Positions 1-13,050 of a stretch of DNA of 64,000 nucleotides are shown piece by piece (within the stretch, counting starts at the first letter, position 1; every line of letters begins with the position of its first letter). A model generated the notes under the pieces. The model was not told where the DNA came from and made no database searches. It saw nothing but the letters and a program-made list of their open reading frames with translations. Made by a program: the position numbers and the translations under genes. The DNA lies in the NCBI RefSeq assembly GCF_032062135.1, contig NC_092861.1, forward strand, positions 143,194,679 through 143,258,678. The letters run 5' to 3'. The DNA comes from Pyxicephalus adspersus (lineage: Eukaryota; Chordata; Amphibia; Anura; Pyxicephalidae).

Positions 1-291
1 TGCAATAAAATAACCTTACCTGCTTGATCACATTTTTTTTAAATACACTCACCTGTACACATTTCTTCATCTTACTGTTCTCCTTCTAATCTTCATCTAC
101 CTTGACTCGCTATGCTGGAGCAATGTAACTTCTGATCATTATCTTCTTTTAAAAAAATGCACATGTGCAGCTCATCATTTGATGCAAGGATCTGACCAGT
201 CTGATATTGTGCAGAACAAAGCAATATACTAATAAGTAATATATAATCAACTATAAACAATCATGTCCTGCCAAAACCTATTTAAAGCAGT

Positions 292-666
292 CCTACTTCG
301 TCTTGATGCAGAGGAGGCACCGGGCACCACCATCTTCTTTGTTCTTCTTCCGCCTTTTTCCCACATCACCTGATCTCGCATGTATATGTAAGAGATCGGG
401 TGACGTACATGGCAAAAAAAAAGGGTGCCGATGTCACTGTGGTCTCGCATGCGTCAGATTGGCATTTTTCTTCTGTGAGCAGCTGGAAGCCTCTTGGGAT
501 CCATGACGTATGTAATCCCAGGAGGCCCCGCACTTCCATTGCTGCTTTTTAAAAATAAAAAGGGTTTTAAACTCCCCCCCCCCAAAAAAAAAGAAGGTAA
601 TTTTTACCTTATAGAAAAGGGATGTATTTAACGTAAGGGACAAATTTTAGTTCAGGTCCCCTTTAA
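292..666 (-). mobile_element. TTAA-flanked miniature DNA transposon, copy 1 (Kolobok-like by its ends)
   Basis: Bounded by TTAA at 292-295 and 663-666. The right end reads, on the - strand, TTAAAGGGGACCTGAACT, the same terminal pattern as copies at 7748, 18198 and 54899. The inside shares with them ACCTGATCTCGC / GATCGGGTGACGTA and a CTCTTGGGATCC-like block. There is no transposase. A TTAA target with ends starting AGGG/AGCG fits the Kolobok superfamily known from Xenopus; that superfamily call is inference. Confidence 0.65.
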
Positions 667-2681
667 CTATGTACATCCTAAAAGCAATGTTGGTAAAGAA
701 AGGTTGGGAGACCATTGATAGTAGCCAGAAATTTCCCCCCCAAAAAAATATGCTGCCACTACAAACCCAATGTATCTGCTCAAGGGTACATCCTTAGCAT
801 TTGCCTAATGCTCATGGCATTATATTGGGTATGTAGTTGCAGAGCTGAAGACTGGAACTGCATGAACAGAGCAGGAGGGGAAGGAGGAAGGGTTAGAGCT
901 CTCTCTGACTTATTCAGCTGTATATGTAGAGTAAGTTTGAGATATTGAACTCTGTAACCAAAAGGCTCAGTAGCTGACAGGTGACACATGGAAATGAACT
1001 TACCAATGCAACATGCAATATTTCAAAGTTACCTAACAACACATTTTTTAAATTCTCATGTAGATGAACATTGTTTTCCTGCATTGGAAATTTGTGTTCA
1101 ACACAGGTTTCCATTCGGTAGATAACAGTTGCAAGGTTGTGTTTAAAGCATGTCATATTTTGGATGTAGCAGGTTCTAGTGTGGTGCTTTTGCTTTGCGG
1201 GTGCTGTGTTTTGCATTGAAACACATTTGTCTGAGCACTGCTGCATTTGAAAAGAAAAGCAGAAATGTCCATCTACATGAGGCCTTGGTATTAATTATAG
1301 CTGTAATATTAGGGACAAAAAAAAGTAAAAAAATGAAAAAAATTGTACATATCATTGGGGAAAAGTAAAGAAAACAAAGCTGCATTTTTCACTTTTTAAA
1401 CATTCCTTCTTATGCAATAATTCATTGATATATCATATGCATCAGTGCCATTGCTTAGGGATGCATATAACATTTGTTCCAATCTTTCCCTGGTGAATGC
1501 CATCAAATCTCATCCTGCATCAAGGTGCACTGTACATTCACTCACTGATAGATGTCAAACTCAACAGTTTAAAGAGAACCTGACAGAGTAGCTGGCATCT
1601 GTTACAGTCAATGCTCAAATTATGAACTAGAAGCTGACATTCACTGACATCCAGAGGTGCTGCAAGGTGGAGTATTCATGCTACTGTGAATGATGCTGGG
1701 CCCTGGAACGAGCATCACTTTGCTTATTCAAAAAGTTGAACAAATGGGAGCCCTCAGTAGGATAAAGATGAAAAGAGATCAATGAATGTAACAAGTTCTG
1801 TATTTGAAATTACTCGGGTAAATGTGCAACATGGTAATTGTGTTGAAGAATAGTATGACACAATGTAGAAGTGAATATAATTTCATGTGTTAATTTTATC
1901 ACTATTCGCAGTACAAACCCTTTCCTTTATATCTTCATTTCTACAACAGAAAGCTGCATCAGAGCAGAAGAGCAGAACTAAATATTAAAAAAAAGAAATT
2001 GTGAGCAGACAGGTTGTTTATTGCAGAAGGGACAGGCGATGTTGCTTCTGCAAAGAATGCAAGCTTACCTGTCTGTTCACAATGTTTAAATTACATTCAC
2101 CTGTCCTCGCTTCATCATGGTTGTGGTCATCTTCACCTGATCTTCTGGGCTTAGCTTGAATAAAGTAATGTAGTTAATTAATTTAAGGTGCAAGGTAGAA
2201 AGAACGAGGTTTGAGGCTCGATAATTAGTGCATAATAAATTATGCATTTACACATTTTTTTTTATACATAAATATTAAATACAATTGTTATATTGAATCC
2301 CCCCCCCTGTTTACATTCACAAGGTTGGGGTAACTCATCTATACATTATTGTATCTAATCACTATACAGTGGTTAAAAGAGCAAAGGTAGGACCTAAATA
2401 TGTCACATATGACCCGACGTGTTTAACCTAGTTAGGCTTCCTCAGGGGTATAGTAGTATAATGACTGTATGTTCTGCATATACATTGAAAAAAACAAAAA
2501 CAATATATACTAGGGGGTGCTGAGAAGTTCCTGGCTTTGTAATATCTTAGTATGTAACTGTGCAAATATCAGGTCTTTGCCATTCTTAAAACTGTTTTTT
2601 CTTTTAGTGAGAAGCTGTGATGGCAGAGGCACAAGCAAGCTTTACGTTGTTGGAGTTACGGGCAGTCATGAAGTTTTTGTT

Positions 2682-3211
2682 GATATTCCAAGGTCTAAAA
2701 AGGATCAGTGGGAGATGTTGATAAACAATAAATCAATATATTAAGTAGTTGGTAAGGTTTAGAATGCTCAAATATAATAGTAGGTTAGGGTAAGGTAGTT
2801 TTATGAGGGCTTACCTGGATGGAATTCAGGTAATGGAGTCCTGCTGTGTATGGGAAATTGTCCTTTTGTTTGTTCAGAGTGTTTCCAAAAGGAGAGCGTG
2901 CATGCATAGGTATGTATGTTCCTAATGGCCTGGGCTGTGCTAGGATACCCAGTATTGTACATAGTTGAATGTGCACAGCTCATTGTACATTTCAGAAAGG
3001 TTTGTGAACAGGTAGTTAAGTATTTTTTTATGTCGGAAGGGACAATTTTTTCTAATTTTATATATAGTTCTACTTTAAATCTCACCTTTCCCGGTCCCCC
3101 CACTGGACAGCGCCACCTTCTTTCCTTTCCAGATAAAATCTTTGGCTATCTTGATTGGCTGAGCCTAGATGATGGCTGTGCAGACATGCAGGAGTTCATT
3201 CAGTCCCTGCA
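2682..3211. repeat. Direct repeat unit, copy 1 of 2 (~530 bp)
   Basis: Begins GATATTCCAAGGTCTAAAAA and ends CATTCAGTCCCTGCA. Almost the same sequence recurs at 3731-4258 in the same orientation, with only scattered substitutions and a few 1-2 base indels by eye. It contains ATCTTGATTGGCTGAGCC and CAGCTCATTGTACATTTC, motifs of a dispersed family also seen near 16.3, 24.6, 28.2, 31.9 and 49.1 kb. Confidence 0.85.
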
Positions 3212-3230
3212 TGTGCAGGGAAAGTAAAGC

Positions 3231-3310
3231 TACGTACACACGGCAGATTTTTATCGCCCAATAATCGGCATCGGCCAATTATCGGGCGAAAATCTTCCGT
3301 GTGTACAGTC
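3231..3310. repeat. Short palindromic miniature element (Harbinger-like arm, truncated)
   Basis: GTACACACGGCAGATTTTTA near 3235 is the inverted counterpart of AAAATCTTCCGTGTGTAC near 3290-3306, around a centre rich in ATCGGCC. The left end AGCTACGTACACAC resembles the terminus of the complete Harbinger-type element at 50847. The right end lacks the matching AGCT. Confidence 0.55.
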
Positions 3311-3730
3311 GGTGTCGTTGTGGTGTATGGCTAACTATAAATAGGAAGTGTATTGTTTATACAGTGTTAGTATATATAGAGAGGGTGTATATACATTTCA
3401 AACAACAAAGTACAGGGTCAGTAAACTTACATTTGGGTAATAGGAAGTTGTGGTCACATGAGGAGGTAAGTGAGGTATATTCAGCAGCAGTGGGTGCTGT
3501 TAGAAAGTGAAACATATTTAACTGAAATGAAAAAAGTCTTATAATGCAATATAGTTTATCTTCTAATAGACTAAGTATATGGTATATACATACCGGTGAA
3601 CGTGGAAAAAGTTAAACTATAGGAAAAATTAAGCCAAATTCGACAGGAGATATATTACAGCGATCAGTAATGGAAAAAAGTATAAATTCGTCCATCAGTG
3701 TTAATTGGAGTAAAACTGTCGATGAACAGC

Positions 3731-4258
3731 GATATTCCAAGGTCTAAAAAGGATCAGTGGGAGATGTTGATAAACAATAAATCAATATATTAAGTAGTTG
3801 GTAAGGTTTAGAATGCTCAAATATATTAGTAGGTTAGGGTAAGGTAGTTGTATGGGGGCTTACCTGGATGGAGTTCAGGTAATGGAGCCCTGCTGTGTAT
3901 GGGAAATTGTCCTTTTGTTTGTTCAGCGTGTTTCCAGAGGAGAGCGTGCATGCATAGGTATGTATGTTCCTAATGGCCTGGGCTGTGCTAGGATACCCAG
4001 TATTGTACATAGTTGAACGTGGACACCTCATTGTACATTTCAGAAAGGTTTGTGAACAGGTGGGAAAGTATGTTTTATGTCAGAAGGGACAATTTTTTCT
4101 AATTTTATATATAGTTCTACTTTAAATCTCACCTTTCCCTGTCCCCCCACTGGGCAGCACCACCTTCTTCCCTTTCCAGATAAAATCTTTGGCTATCTTG
4201 ATTGGCTGAGCCTAGATGATGGCTGTGCAGACATGCAGGAGTTCATTCAGTCCCTGCA
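3731..4258. repeat. Direct repeat unit, copy 2 of 2 (~528 bp)
   Basis: Second copy of the 2682-3211 unit, starting 1,049 bases further on. Beyond 4258 this copy continues into family sequence (through ATTGCAGAAAACTC to a TTAA at 4406-4409 preceded by AGTTCTGCT), whereas copy 1 breaks off at 3211. Copy 2 therefore looks like the more complete one. Confidence 0.85.
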
Positions 4259-7200
4259 AGGATTGCTAGGTATCTTGCAACCAGAATTTATGACACAGAA
4301 ATCAGGCAAGTAAGAGTGCTTATTGCAGAAAACTCTTTGCCTGCCCCTATCTCCAAAAATGCCCTGCCTAATCAAAAAAAATTAAAATAAGACTTTAGTT
4401 CTGCTTTAAAGCAACAGTTTTCATTTTTTCCTGTACCTAGCCACCATCACTGGGTCAGTGTTTTAAAACTGCCTACCCAAAGCAAATGTTTGTATTCCTT
4501 GGAAACATTAACTGGACACAATGAGGCTCAATGCAGACATAAGGCTCAATTCACAAAGCTTTATCACAAGGATAAGGATCTTTGTTTTAATCATTTACAA
4601 TTCCTATGAAACTTGAAAAAATGTTATTTTTGGTAAATATGAATCTTTATCTTGGTGTGTTGGCTTTGAGCACCAAGGCTATAATATTTATTCTGTTTAC
4701 TCACCAGCTGCATAACCAAGCATTAGGGACAATCTGTGTTCCCTGATAAAATGAACGTATTCTATTGAAAACAAACTTTGTATTCCTAACACAAGGTCTA
4801 CCAGTAGCTGACAGAATTAAGTAGAGCTGTGTGTCTGTGTGAGTTGGGATGGAGGGTGAGATATATTCCTAAGAAAAATTGGTAGGTGTTACGGATGATC
4901 AATTGAGTTATCTGAGCACTGAGACCCAACATGAAAAAATGGAAAATCTCCGGCTGCAGAAAAGACATCTGGAGATTGTCACCACCACCCCCGGGAAGTC
5001 ACAGGTGGTCTGAATATAGCATGCTGGAAATCTAAGCCATCACTAGCTAATAATAAGTCATTTATAGGGAGCCCTAGGCAGAGACATTAGATAGAATGAT
5101 GCAGATGACAAACAATTTTGCATTCTAATCTACTATTCAAAATACTGGAGACACAAATACTTTGGAAATGATATTTGTTTGTTCTCCTTGGTCCTGATTT
5201 ATCCAGCTGCAAATGCTTTAGAAAGTTCTATTGAGGCATTTGAAAGTGACAGGTTATGTTTTGCTATCTCTATCCTATTGTGAAGCTTCCCCTTTGCATT
5301 CTGTTCCAGAAAGGCAACAAGAAATAGGAGGAAATCTCTCCAAAGTTAAGGGAGCTCATATCTTCAATAGTAGTTAATAAAACATTTTCCCTTTTGGACG
5401 ATTTACCACCATCTTTTTCTCTTTTGGCAAGTCTAAAGATCCATTAACAATAATGAATCATGTTAAAACACATGTTAATAGATCATTGGTGTATAACCAA
5501 TATTTCTTAAAGGTTTCCCATGACACCTTGTCTATAGATGAACATTTCTTCATGCTGCCATAAATGGTACATGTACCTTGATGCAATGCACAACTGCCCA
5601 CCATGGCTAATATAGAGGTTGAATCACCCCAATGGGGACACAGACAGCAAGAAAACCTCAACAGGAGTTCTAATCCATCCAAAACTATATAAAAAAGTAT
5701 TTTCCTCTTATCTATACTATTGTTGGTTTACATGGGTTACATGGTTGAACTTATTTTTTTATTCTATGTCAATGACAATTGATATTGAAAGCTCCCCAAA
5801 TTGGAGGAAGTATTCTTTCCACACTTCATGGAGAAGGGACATTTTTTCGAGGACAGTGTGGTGCAGTGATAGATGGCTTAAACAACGTAATCTAAGTGGA
5901 ACAGCTATTCCTAAATCAGGGTGGTGACCTAGAAAACCATTTGTCACCCTCCATCTTGCTACCCATAACCATGGGACTTGAACAGATAATACTAGCCCAA
6001 GACTTCATGAAAGCATAGTGATTGGATTAATTAATAAGAAAAGGTGGTTTTTACAAACTTTCACTCTTTCTGTTGTGTTCTTCAACAATCAACACTTGCC
6101 TTTACACATTTTATGGTGTCTGGACTACAGAGTTAGCACCTGATTGAATATGTTCTTGGACCAAATTTAAGATGAGAGATGAAAAGTCCTCAACATGACA
6201 GATCTAGTTGTTTGTGAGTAACTTGTACTAGCTGACCACCGTATTGTTACAATGTATTTGACCTTGTTAAACACTCACTAGGAAGCCTCTTTTCTGCTTT
6301 ATTCATTAATTTCTTTTGTTCTGTTGCAACAATTCCACCAGGACTTTTCCAAAGTCCTGAAAGCAATGAGTTTCAGAAGTAGCCTTGTCAAATATGATAA
6401 AATTGGAGCAGACCATGATGGAAATTAAAATGACCAAGTTTATATTTTGAAAGGTTTTACTAGATAAAATATTGACATTAAAATCCAAATGTTTGAGTTC
6501 CATGGGTAGTAAACTAGGACATCTGTCTTTTCATTATTGTTAATCCAGACTTGAATCATTCACCAGCTCTTTGTGTACCTAGAGTGTGCTGGATGTCAGT
6601 ATAAACAGGGCTTTTATTGCTGACCGCAGATCTGATTAAACAAACTTTTTTGGAGTCTTGGAACATTGTTTACGTGTCTCAGTGAAAGAAAAACATACGT
6701 GATTTGCCATAAATCTAAAGTCGCCCATCTGTAATAACAGGTGAGTCACGCGAGCGTAATGCAGCGTGTTATTTTCTTTCTCATCGGAAATTCAATTTGT
6801 AAAAATCATACCCGGTCACATGCTTTCTTTCCCATTAGGATAAAGTACAGAATTGCCTGTCACAGCAATATGTATAGTACAAAATAACAAAATATCCTCT
6901 GTACGCCCTTCTCCCATGCTTCATCAACATTATACCAAACCCCTTTTTGGGATTACAAACTCAACAGTCAAAAGTCAAAATGCTCCGGCACAACATATTT
7001 TTTTTAGGTGTATAAGGCAGGTTACCTCAATGTGAAAATGTTTTGTACGTGTAAGTAATGTTCTGTAATCTATCCGAAAACTAGCTATAAAATAAAATAA
7101 AATATTTTAGGTTCCGTGTCTTCCTTTTTCAGTGATGGTTCTATAAGAAGACCTAAACTGTAGAAAAACATTTAGCTACCTCCTCTGGTCTTCTGATACT

Positions 7201-7747
7201 AAACTATCACACACATAACACCTATCTTTTGGTATTTTTGGCTGTTTATTGCATTTCTGAGACACTGCGGGGGTGGGATTTCTTAAGCAGCCAATCAGTG
7301 CCTCACACAAATTCCACTGCCACTGCAGGCCTGCTTAGCAATGGACAACTGGAGCTTTTAGAAAGGTATTATTCTAAGACATCCTTGGTAAACTTAGTAT
7401 TAGGGATAGCTTAGAGATGAGTTAATTGTTTGAGAAGGGGAGAAAAGTGGTGGTGAAGTGGGGTCGTTTATGAAGATTTCACGTGATTGTGGCTGGCATT
7501 TCTTTATTGGAAAAGCCAACATATTGGAGCGCAAAGAAACAAAATGTTGCCATACCTAACTTCTTACTACAGGCTCAATAGTTAGTTAAGAATTATTTTT
7601 AATTTTCTTGCGGTAAGAAAATGTGGCGGCTAGTTTGGAGATTTATACTCAAAATTTGGGTTAAAGTCCAACAAATAAAATAGTATATAGAAAATATACC
7701 TATAATATACCATCAATAAAATAAAAACCCAAAAAACTAACTACATT

Positions 7748-8222
7748 TTAAAGCACCAAAAGCACACCTAATCTTGGAAATTTCGCTTTACATAAAAGGG
7801 TAGACACCCCTTTTATGTAAAGCAAAAATTCTGTTTGCTTAGGTTTTTTCTAAGTGCAACACCCTTTATTTAAAAAAAGGCTGCAGCACCACCTGCTAAT
7901 TTTCCATTGCCTAGGCGATCGAGAATGAATGGGATCGCAAAGCCTCCCGGGATACCTACATCACACATCCCGGGAGGCGCCTTATTGTGTTTTTTTTCCA
8001 ACCTACATCACCTGATCTCGCACCTGCATTGGGTGACGTAGGACGAAGAACCAGGAAGAAGAGGCGAAGATGGCACCACATGGCACGCCACCTCGGACAT
8101 GGATGCCGGGACGACGTGGGACTCAATGGAAGAGACCTCTGGATGGATTGGACTGCCCTGCGGGATTGAAGGTAAGTGGATTTTTTTTGTTTTAAGCACC
8201 TTTAAGTTTAGTTCTTCTTTAA
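7748..8222 (+). mobile_element. TTAA-flanked miniature DNA transposon, copy 2 with perfect internal hairpin
   Basis: TTAA at 7748-7751 and 8219-8222. The right end on the - strand reads TTAAAGAAGAACTAAACT. Near the left end is a perfect 16-bp hairpin: GCTTTACATAAAAGGG (7785-7800) pairs with 7808-7823 across a 7-base loop. Inside are CCTCCCGGGAT repeats and CACCTGATCTCGC shared with the other three copies. It has no coding capacity; the open frames here are incidental. Confidence 0.7.
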
Positions 8223-10194
8223 GGTCCAGATTACACGTCATCTTCTCCCACCTCCACTCAATTTCAGCCTTCCTATGCATTTCTCTCAATGGGTATGATA
8301 TTGACAAGACTACTATATGTAGCTTCTCCTGGCAACCATCCCATAGAGACTGAATAAGGGCATTAGTAAGCCGTAGTAGTACCACTCAATGTTACCAGCT
8401 GTCAAATTTGCAGATCTTTAAGAACTAGTGCTGTGGTTCAAGTGACCATGCAGCTGTCAAGATTTTGGTCTGTACCTGCCCTTGGCCTACAGTTTAGTTA
8501 TGACCTTTTTATAGTATCATATGTTCTTACATGAGCAACTATCCTTTCTTTACCGTACTTTTGCTTTGGCTTATCCTAATTTTGCCTAATCTACCAATAT
8601 GCAAAATATTGGGATATTTCAGAGGGATATGGTGGGCACTAAGAGGATTCTTGTAACATTAAGGCTAAGAAAGCTCTGTCAAACTATTGTTCCCTCTCTC
8701 TTCCTCTTATCTTCATTCTTCCTATATGACAGCTGATACTGCAGAGTGAGATGTACCACTTAATTACCTCCTTCCTCAGGTCACACATTACTTCTGTTCC
8801 CCTACATGAGTGATTTGATCATTTAGAAACACCAGTAAGAAGTTATCTGCTAGCGGGGATGGTTACGCTGAGATAAAGTGAATTCATTGTAATGAGTTTA
8901 ATTAAATTAGAAATGTATCGCTGAAAGTATTCTGCAGAAGGAGTTATAAAGAAGACTTTTCTGAAGGTTTTCCTTTAGGATTGCAGGGAACAGATTGATT
9001 GAACTTACCACTGACTAGAACAGTACTAGAGATTCCACTTAAAGGATAAGAGCACTTTTGTGAAGAAACTATATAATGAAATGTGTTACTGCTTGGCATA
9101 TCTGGATAATGTAGTGCCAAAAGTTATGAAAAGTCATAAAATGATGCTTTCCGCACAGGACTTCTGTAGACTTCATTCATTGCATGAGTTATCCACATTC
9201 ATCCCCACCAGCTAGGTCTGGGTTAGGCTCAGAAGTATGAGGAGCTGTAATGATTCTTACATACGATTGTATTTTCAGATCCCAGAGATTCTTGTATATG
9301 TCTGCAAAAAGAGGAAAATATTTTACATGGGCATCATAGGTATGCAGCCAGATAGACTTTGTACTAACAACCTCTATTTCGTTGTCTTACAACTATTCTC
9401 TTACTACATTAGCTGTGTGTGGTTCATCAGTCACCAAATTTGGACTCGTGTTCTCTGAAATGGAGAAGACTGAGCCAGACTCCTTTTCTCTGTACCACTA
9501 TTCTATCTATGGACACTTGTGATGAGTGGTGTAGCTGCACCCATACTAGTCCAAAACTAGCTAAAATTCCATGGCCTTCCTGCACGTCTAAAAGTTGGCA
9601 TGGAAAATTTAAGCTCTTTTGATCGGGGCCCGGTACAGAAGTACCCATTTTACACCTTGGTGGTGGCCCTTGTGGCTGTAACACAGACTATACCAACATA
9701 GATCATTGGAGAGCTGGATGCAGCATTATTTTTAGAGAAAAGGTACTTTAAGGCATTCTAAAGCAAAACTAAGTCATGCCATGAAAGCGTACATAACTAT
9801 AAAGAGATAAAAAGGTGTGAGATTTCCACTTCAAATTATACAGAAGAGGTGTTAAAATGTTAGTATGATGACAACCCCCAAAGGACAGGAAGGAAAGGAA
9901 CAACATGAAAAGTGTAAACCTACTTGTCTGGCTATTTAAAAGAAGCTGAGGTTTAAACATGAGATATTTGGACCTTTTTTCTATATTATGCCATTGGCTC
10001 CACAGTTGTTCATGACAGGCAAACATGAAATGCAATGGGGAGTGTTATTATGAGCAATTACATGAAAACCTGAATCTCTCTGTAGTTTAAATCCATAGCT
10101 AATAATGAATATTTATAAATAAGACATTTTCATCAGACAAATCAATATTTCTTGTAACTTTATCCTCCTATCCTATTGTGTGTAAATTCCCCTC

Positions 10195-10324
10195 CATACT
10201 AGATTGTAAGCCTTTCGGGACGGGGTCCTCTCCTCCTGTATCACTGTCTGTATTAGTCTGTCATTTGCAACCCCTATTTAACGTGCAGCACTGCATAATA
10301 TGTTGGCGCTATATAAATCCTGTT

Positions 10325-10355
<31 letters not shown>
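10195..10355 (+). repeat. SINE/LINE-type tail with (AAT)n end
   Basis: Reads TAGATTGTAAGCCTTTCGGG, continues through TCACTGTCTGTATTAGTCTG, then ATATGTTGGCGCTATATAAA, and ends in an AAT microsatellite (10325-10355). The same module occurs reversed at 22400-22545 and, more decayed, at 61000-61115. The module is the 3' end of a common short retroposon in frogs, from memory. Confidence 0.7.
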
Positions 10356-10620
10356 GTACCTGGTCTGGTGGACTATTTACCTGTGTATGACCTTTGTTTC
10401 TGTATGTCTCTGCTGGAGTCCTTTGTACTGCATAGTCTGTGGGTTCCTGGTCCTCTGTCAGTCCTTCCCCATACACCATTCCTTGTGCACAGAAGTCCTG
10501 GGGGCAACCGTGTGCTGGGGCAGTACGTCTAGCCTCCTGAGGCTGAGCGGGGGCTTGCTATTGACCAGTTGGGCGGGTGCAGAGCTAGATTGGGAGACCG
10601 GTGTCTGGTGAGCACTTGTG
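10356..10620 (+). repeat. Dispersed repeat shared with 33276-33525
   Basis: GTCTGGTGGACTATTTACCT, TGTGTATGACCTTTG, CATTCCTTGTGCACAGAAGT and GGGGGCAACCGTGTG all recur in the same order near 33285-33440. The class is not determined. The wording is reminiscent of LTR-element ends, but no TG...CA borders or target duplication are visible. Confidence 0.6.
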
Positions 10621-12419
10621 CTGGATCAAAGCCTTACATATGCTATGTTGCAAGTGTGGCACAGGTCAAGAAGTCTTTAAATGTAGACACAAATCTAAAG
10701 ATTGCTCATTGGCCCATACATCTACTATTCTCAACTAATACAGAGTAATTCTGTTACTAAGTAATGTTATTTTATACAAATAAGCTAAAATGACCATAAA
10801 GTTACTTTCATGCTTTTGAAGATATGAAGCTAAGAAAAGCAACACATATAATATTGTTACCTGTAGCCTTGATATGCTGCTTGAGTACTGTGGACTGGGA
10901 CAGTGGCACTACGACTTCCTCTAAATGTTCTTTTTGGTATGGTACCTTAAAATGTTGTGAAAATTATAAGTGATAAGGTGATTTTTACGAAATAATTTCC
11001 CTGTAAAAGTCATAATCATAATCCTAATATTTTTGCCAAAATTGTTGGGGGAAAGTGGGTATAATTGGAGTCAGAGGGAACCATGGAAGTGTGTTCCATG
11101 TGATTTAAAAAGGAGCATGTCTGAAGGGTCTTTAGGAGTCCAACTGTTATTCTTCTGTTTTCATGAATTAGTTCCAGGGATCTTTCTTCATTTCTTGTAG
11201 TCATGGCTGTAGATGAATGTCTGGAGCACTTTCCATCCATCCATCACACTAGTATGGCCATTCCCACTTTTCAGTCCATTCAAACAAGACTCTACAAGAA
11301 AGAACTTTATCCTCATACTGAGCACACGTTTGGAAATTTATTTGAGCTCCCGGAACACCTTCTGCCCACAAAAAGAATATTGTTCTTTGATCCAATTTAT
11401 AATTTTTGCAGTCATCTCCATCACAGAATGACAACTCAATACTAAACTGCAGGATCAACCGGATTGCCAGACTAGTCACATGACACTCTCAGACGACCAA
11501 TTACTACTCCTCCCACCCTCACCATTTCGGACAAAAATATAAAAGTGCGGAAACTGTTTGAAAACCCTTCATAATTTTATTGTAACTCACAGGTAAAGTA
11601 TATTTTGGAAACATGGTTTTAAAGCTGCACATTGGCTTTAAATGAATTGCAAAGCTTTTAAACATGGCATTCAAACAACCCCGTAACATGATCATCAATA
11701 TTGTTAAAAATTGTACCTAGGGGAAAATGTAGCAAAAGAAACTCAAGCAGTTTTCCGCTACAAGACCTTGTTTAGAGCCTTTGCAATAAACTTGAAAGGC
11801 TGAACTGCATTTTCACAAATTTTAAGAAAATCAAATTCCATGTTTTGCTTATCACTGTTTTTTTAAGGTATTAAGGTTTGGTAAAATAAAATACCTTTTT
11901 ATGAGTCAGTGAATGTTTTCCAGATTGCACACATCTTGACTAATCCAGTATAATTAATAACCAGAGCAAGATTAAAAATGTGTCCAAAGTACTGTGTAAG
12001 AAAAAGATTGATGACACACATCACTCTTACAAGACAAATGAAAGTTAAAACAAAAAAAACATGCGCATGAAGTATGAATGTATTTAAGATAAAGAGTAGT
12101 ATATATCACTAGTGAAAAGTAGGAGTTTAAAGAAAGAAAAGAAGAAAATAATATAGAGAATGAAATGTATGTAGTAAAGCCAAATTTAATATCGATACAA
12201 TAAATTAGTTGTACATGAAATATCATGGTAATGTTTCTTGTAAAGTCTATTTGTTCAGTATGTTCTCCGGTGTTTATAGAATACTTGTCCACTTGTGAAA
12301 TAAAGATGTGGGACCATTGCAAAATAAATTTGACCTTTTTACTGCTACTGCTTCCATGCACCCCGACCTTGTTTTAAAGTGAAGCTAAAAGACTTTACTA
12401 ATATACTGGAAAGGATTCT

Positions 12420-13050
12420 TCCTTGGAAACTACCTATAGAGCCTTAGGTGCTACCAAAGAGCTTCTGCAACTTTTTAGGATGTGGCTATAAAGGTCTTTT
12501 TCATAGAGTATTCCTGAAGAAAGGCCTACAAAGCTCTATGAAGCAGCAACATACTTAGGACCGACCAACTCTAAGCTGCAAGACTTTCTATTGGAAATAC
12601 ATGTAAAGCTCTATGGTTCCATACCCTCTGTAGAAAATACCAGTGGAGGCTTATGGATCAGAAGCTTTATTATAAAGGCTTGCTGGGATTTTTAGGATTG
12701 ACTACCTTCATAAGGCATAGGTACCTAAACTCCAGAAGAACTACCTCTAAGGCTATATAGACCAAGGACATCCTTAGGAACTACCTATAAAGCTACAGGG
12801 CTCTAAAATGTAGCAATAAAGATCTGTTACTAGTTTTACAAGATATTTATTAGATACTATTTATAAAGATCTTTGGAACAGCAACCATTTAGAGCTTCTT
12901 CTAGTGTTTTATGTTGCAGGATCTATATTTGGAGCTACTTATTAAACTCTATAGAGCAGAACATGCCTTGAACTACATGTAGAGCTCTATCGAGCAGCAA
13001 CTTAATTTGGATTCACTTATGGAGCTGTATGACCTAACAATTGCTTATAA
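12420..13050. repeat. Degenerate minisatellite, period about 40 bp
   Basis: The region is built from diverged repeats of a unit resembling ACTACCTATAAAGCTCTAT followed by GAGCAGCAACATACTTAGGA. Clear units occur near 12430, 12520-12560, 12590-12620, 12730-12800, 12890-12960 and 12960-13020. Units are heavily diverged, so the array is old. Borders are approximate. Confidence 0.6.

Noticed and set aside
2682..4258. LTR retrotransposon with paired ~530-bp LTRs
   Set aside because: The repeats lack TG...CA ends and a flanking duplication, the internal ~520 bases encode nothing, and the second copy continues past the repeat border into family sequence.
8161..8180. Splice donor GGTAAGTGG at about 8170
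   Set aside because: It is inside the TTAA-flanked element, has no paired exon, and similar sites occur in the other copies (for example near 55345).
12420..13050. CRISPR-like array
   Set aside because: Units are contiguous, diverged and without unique spacers, in a vertebrate intron.
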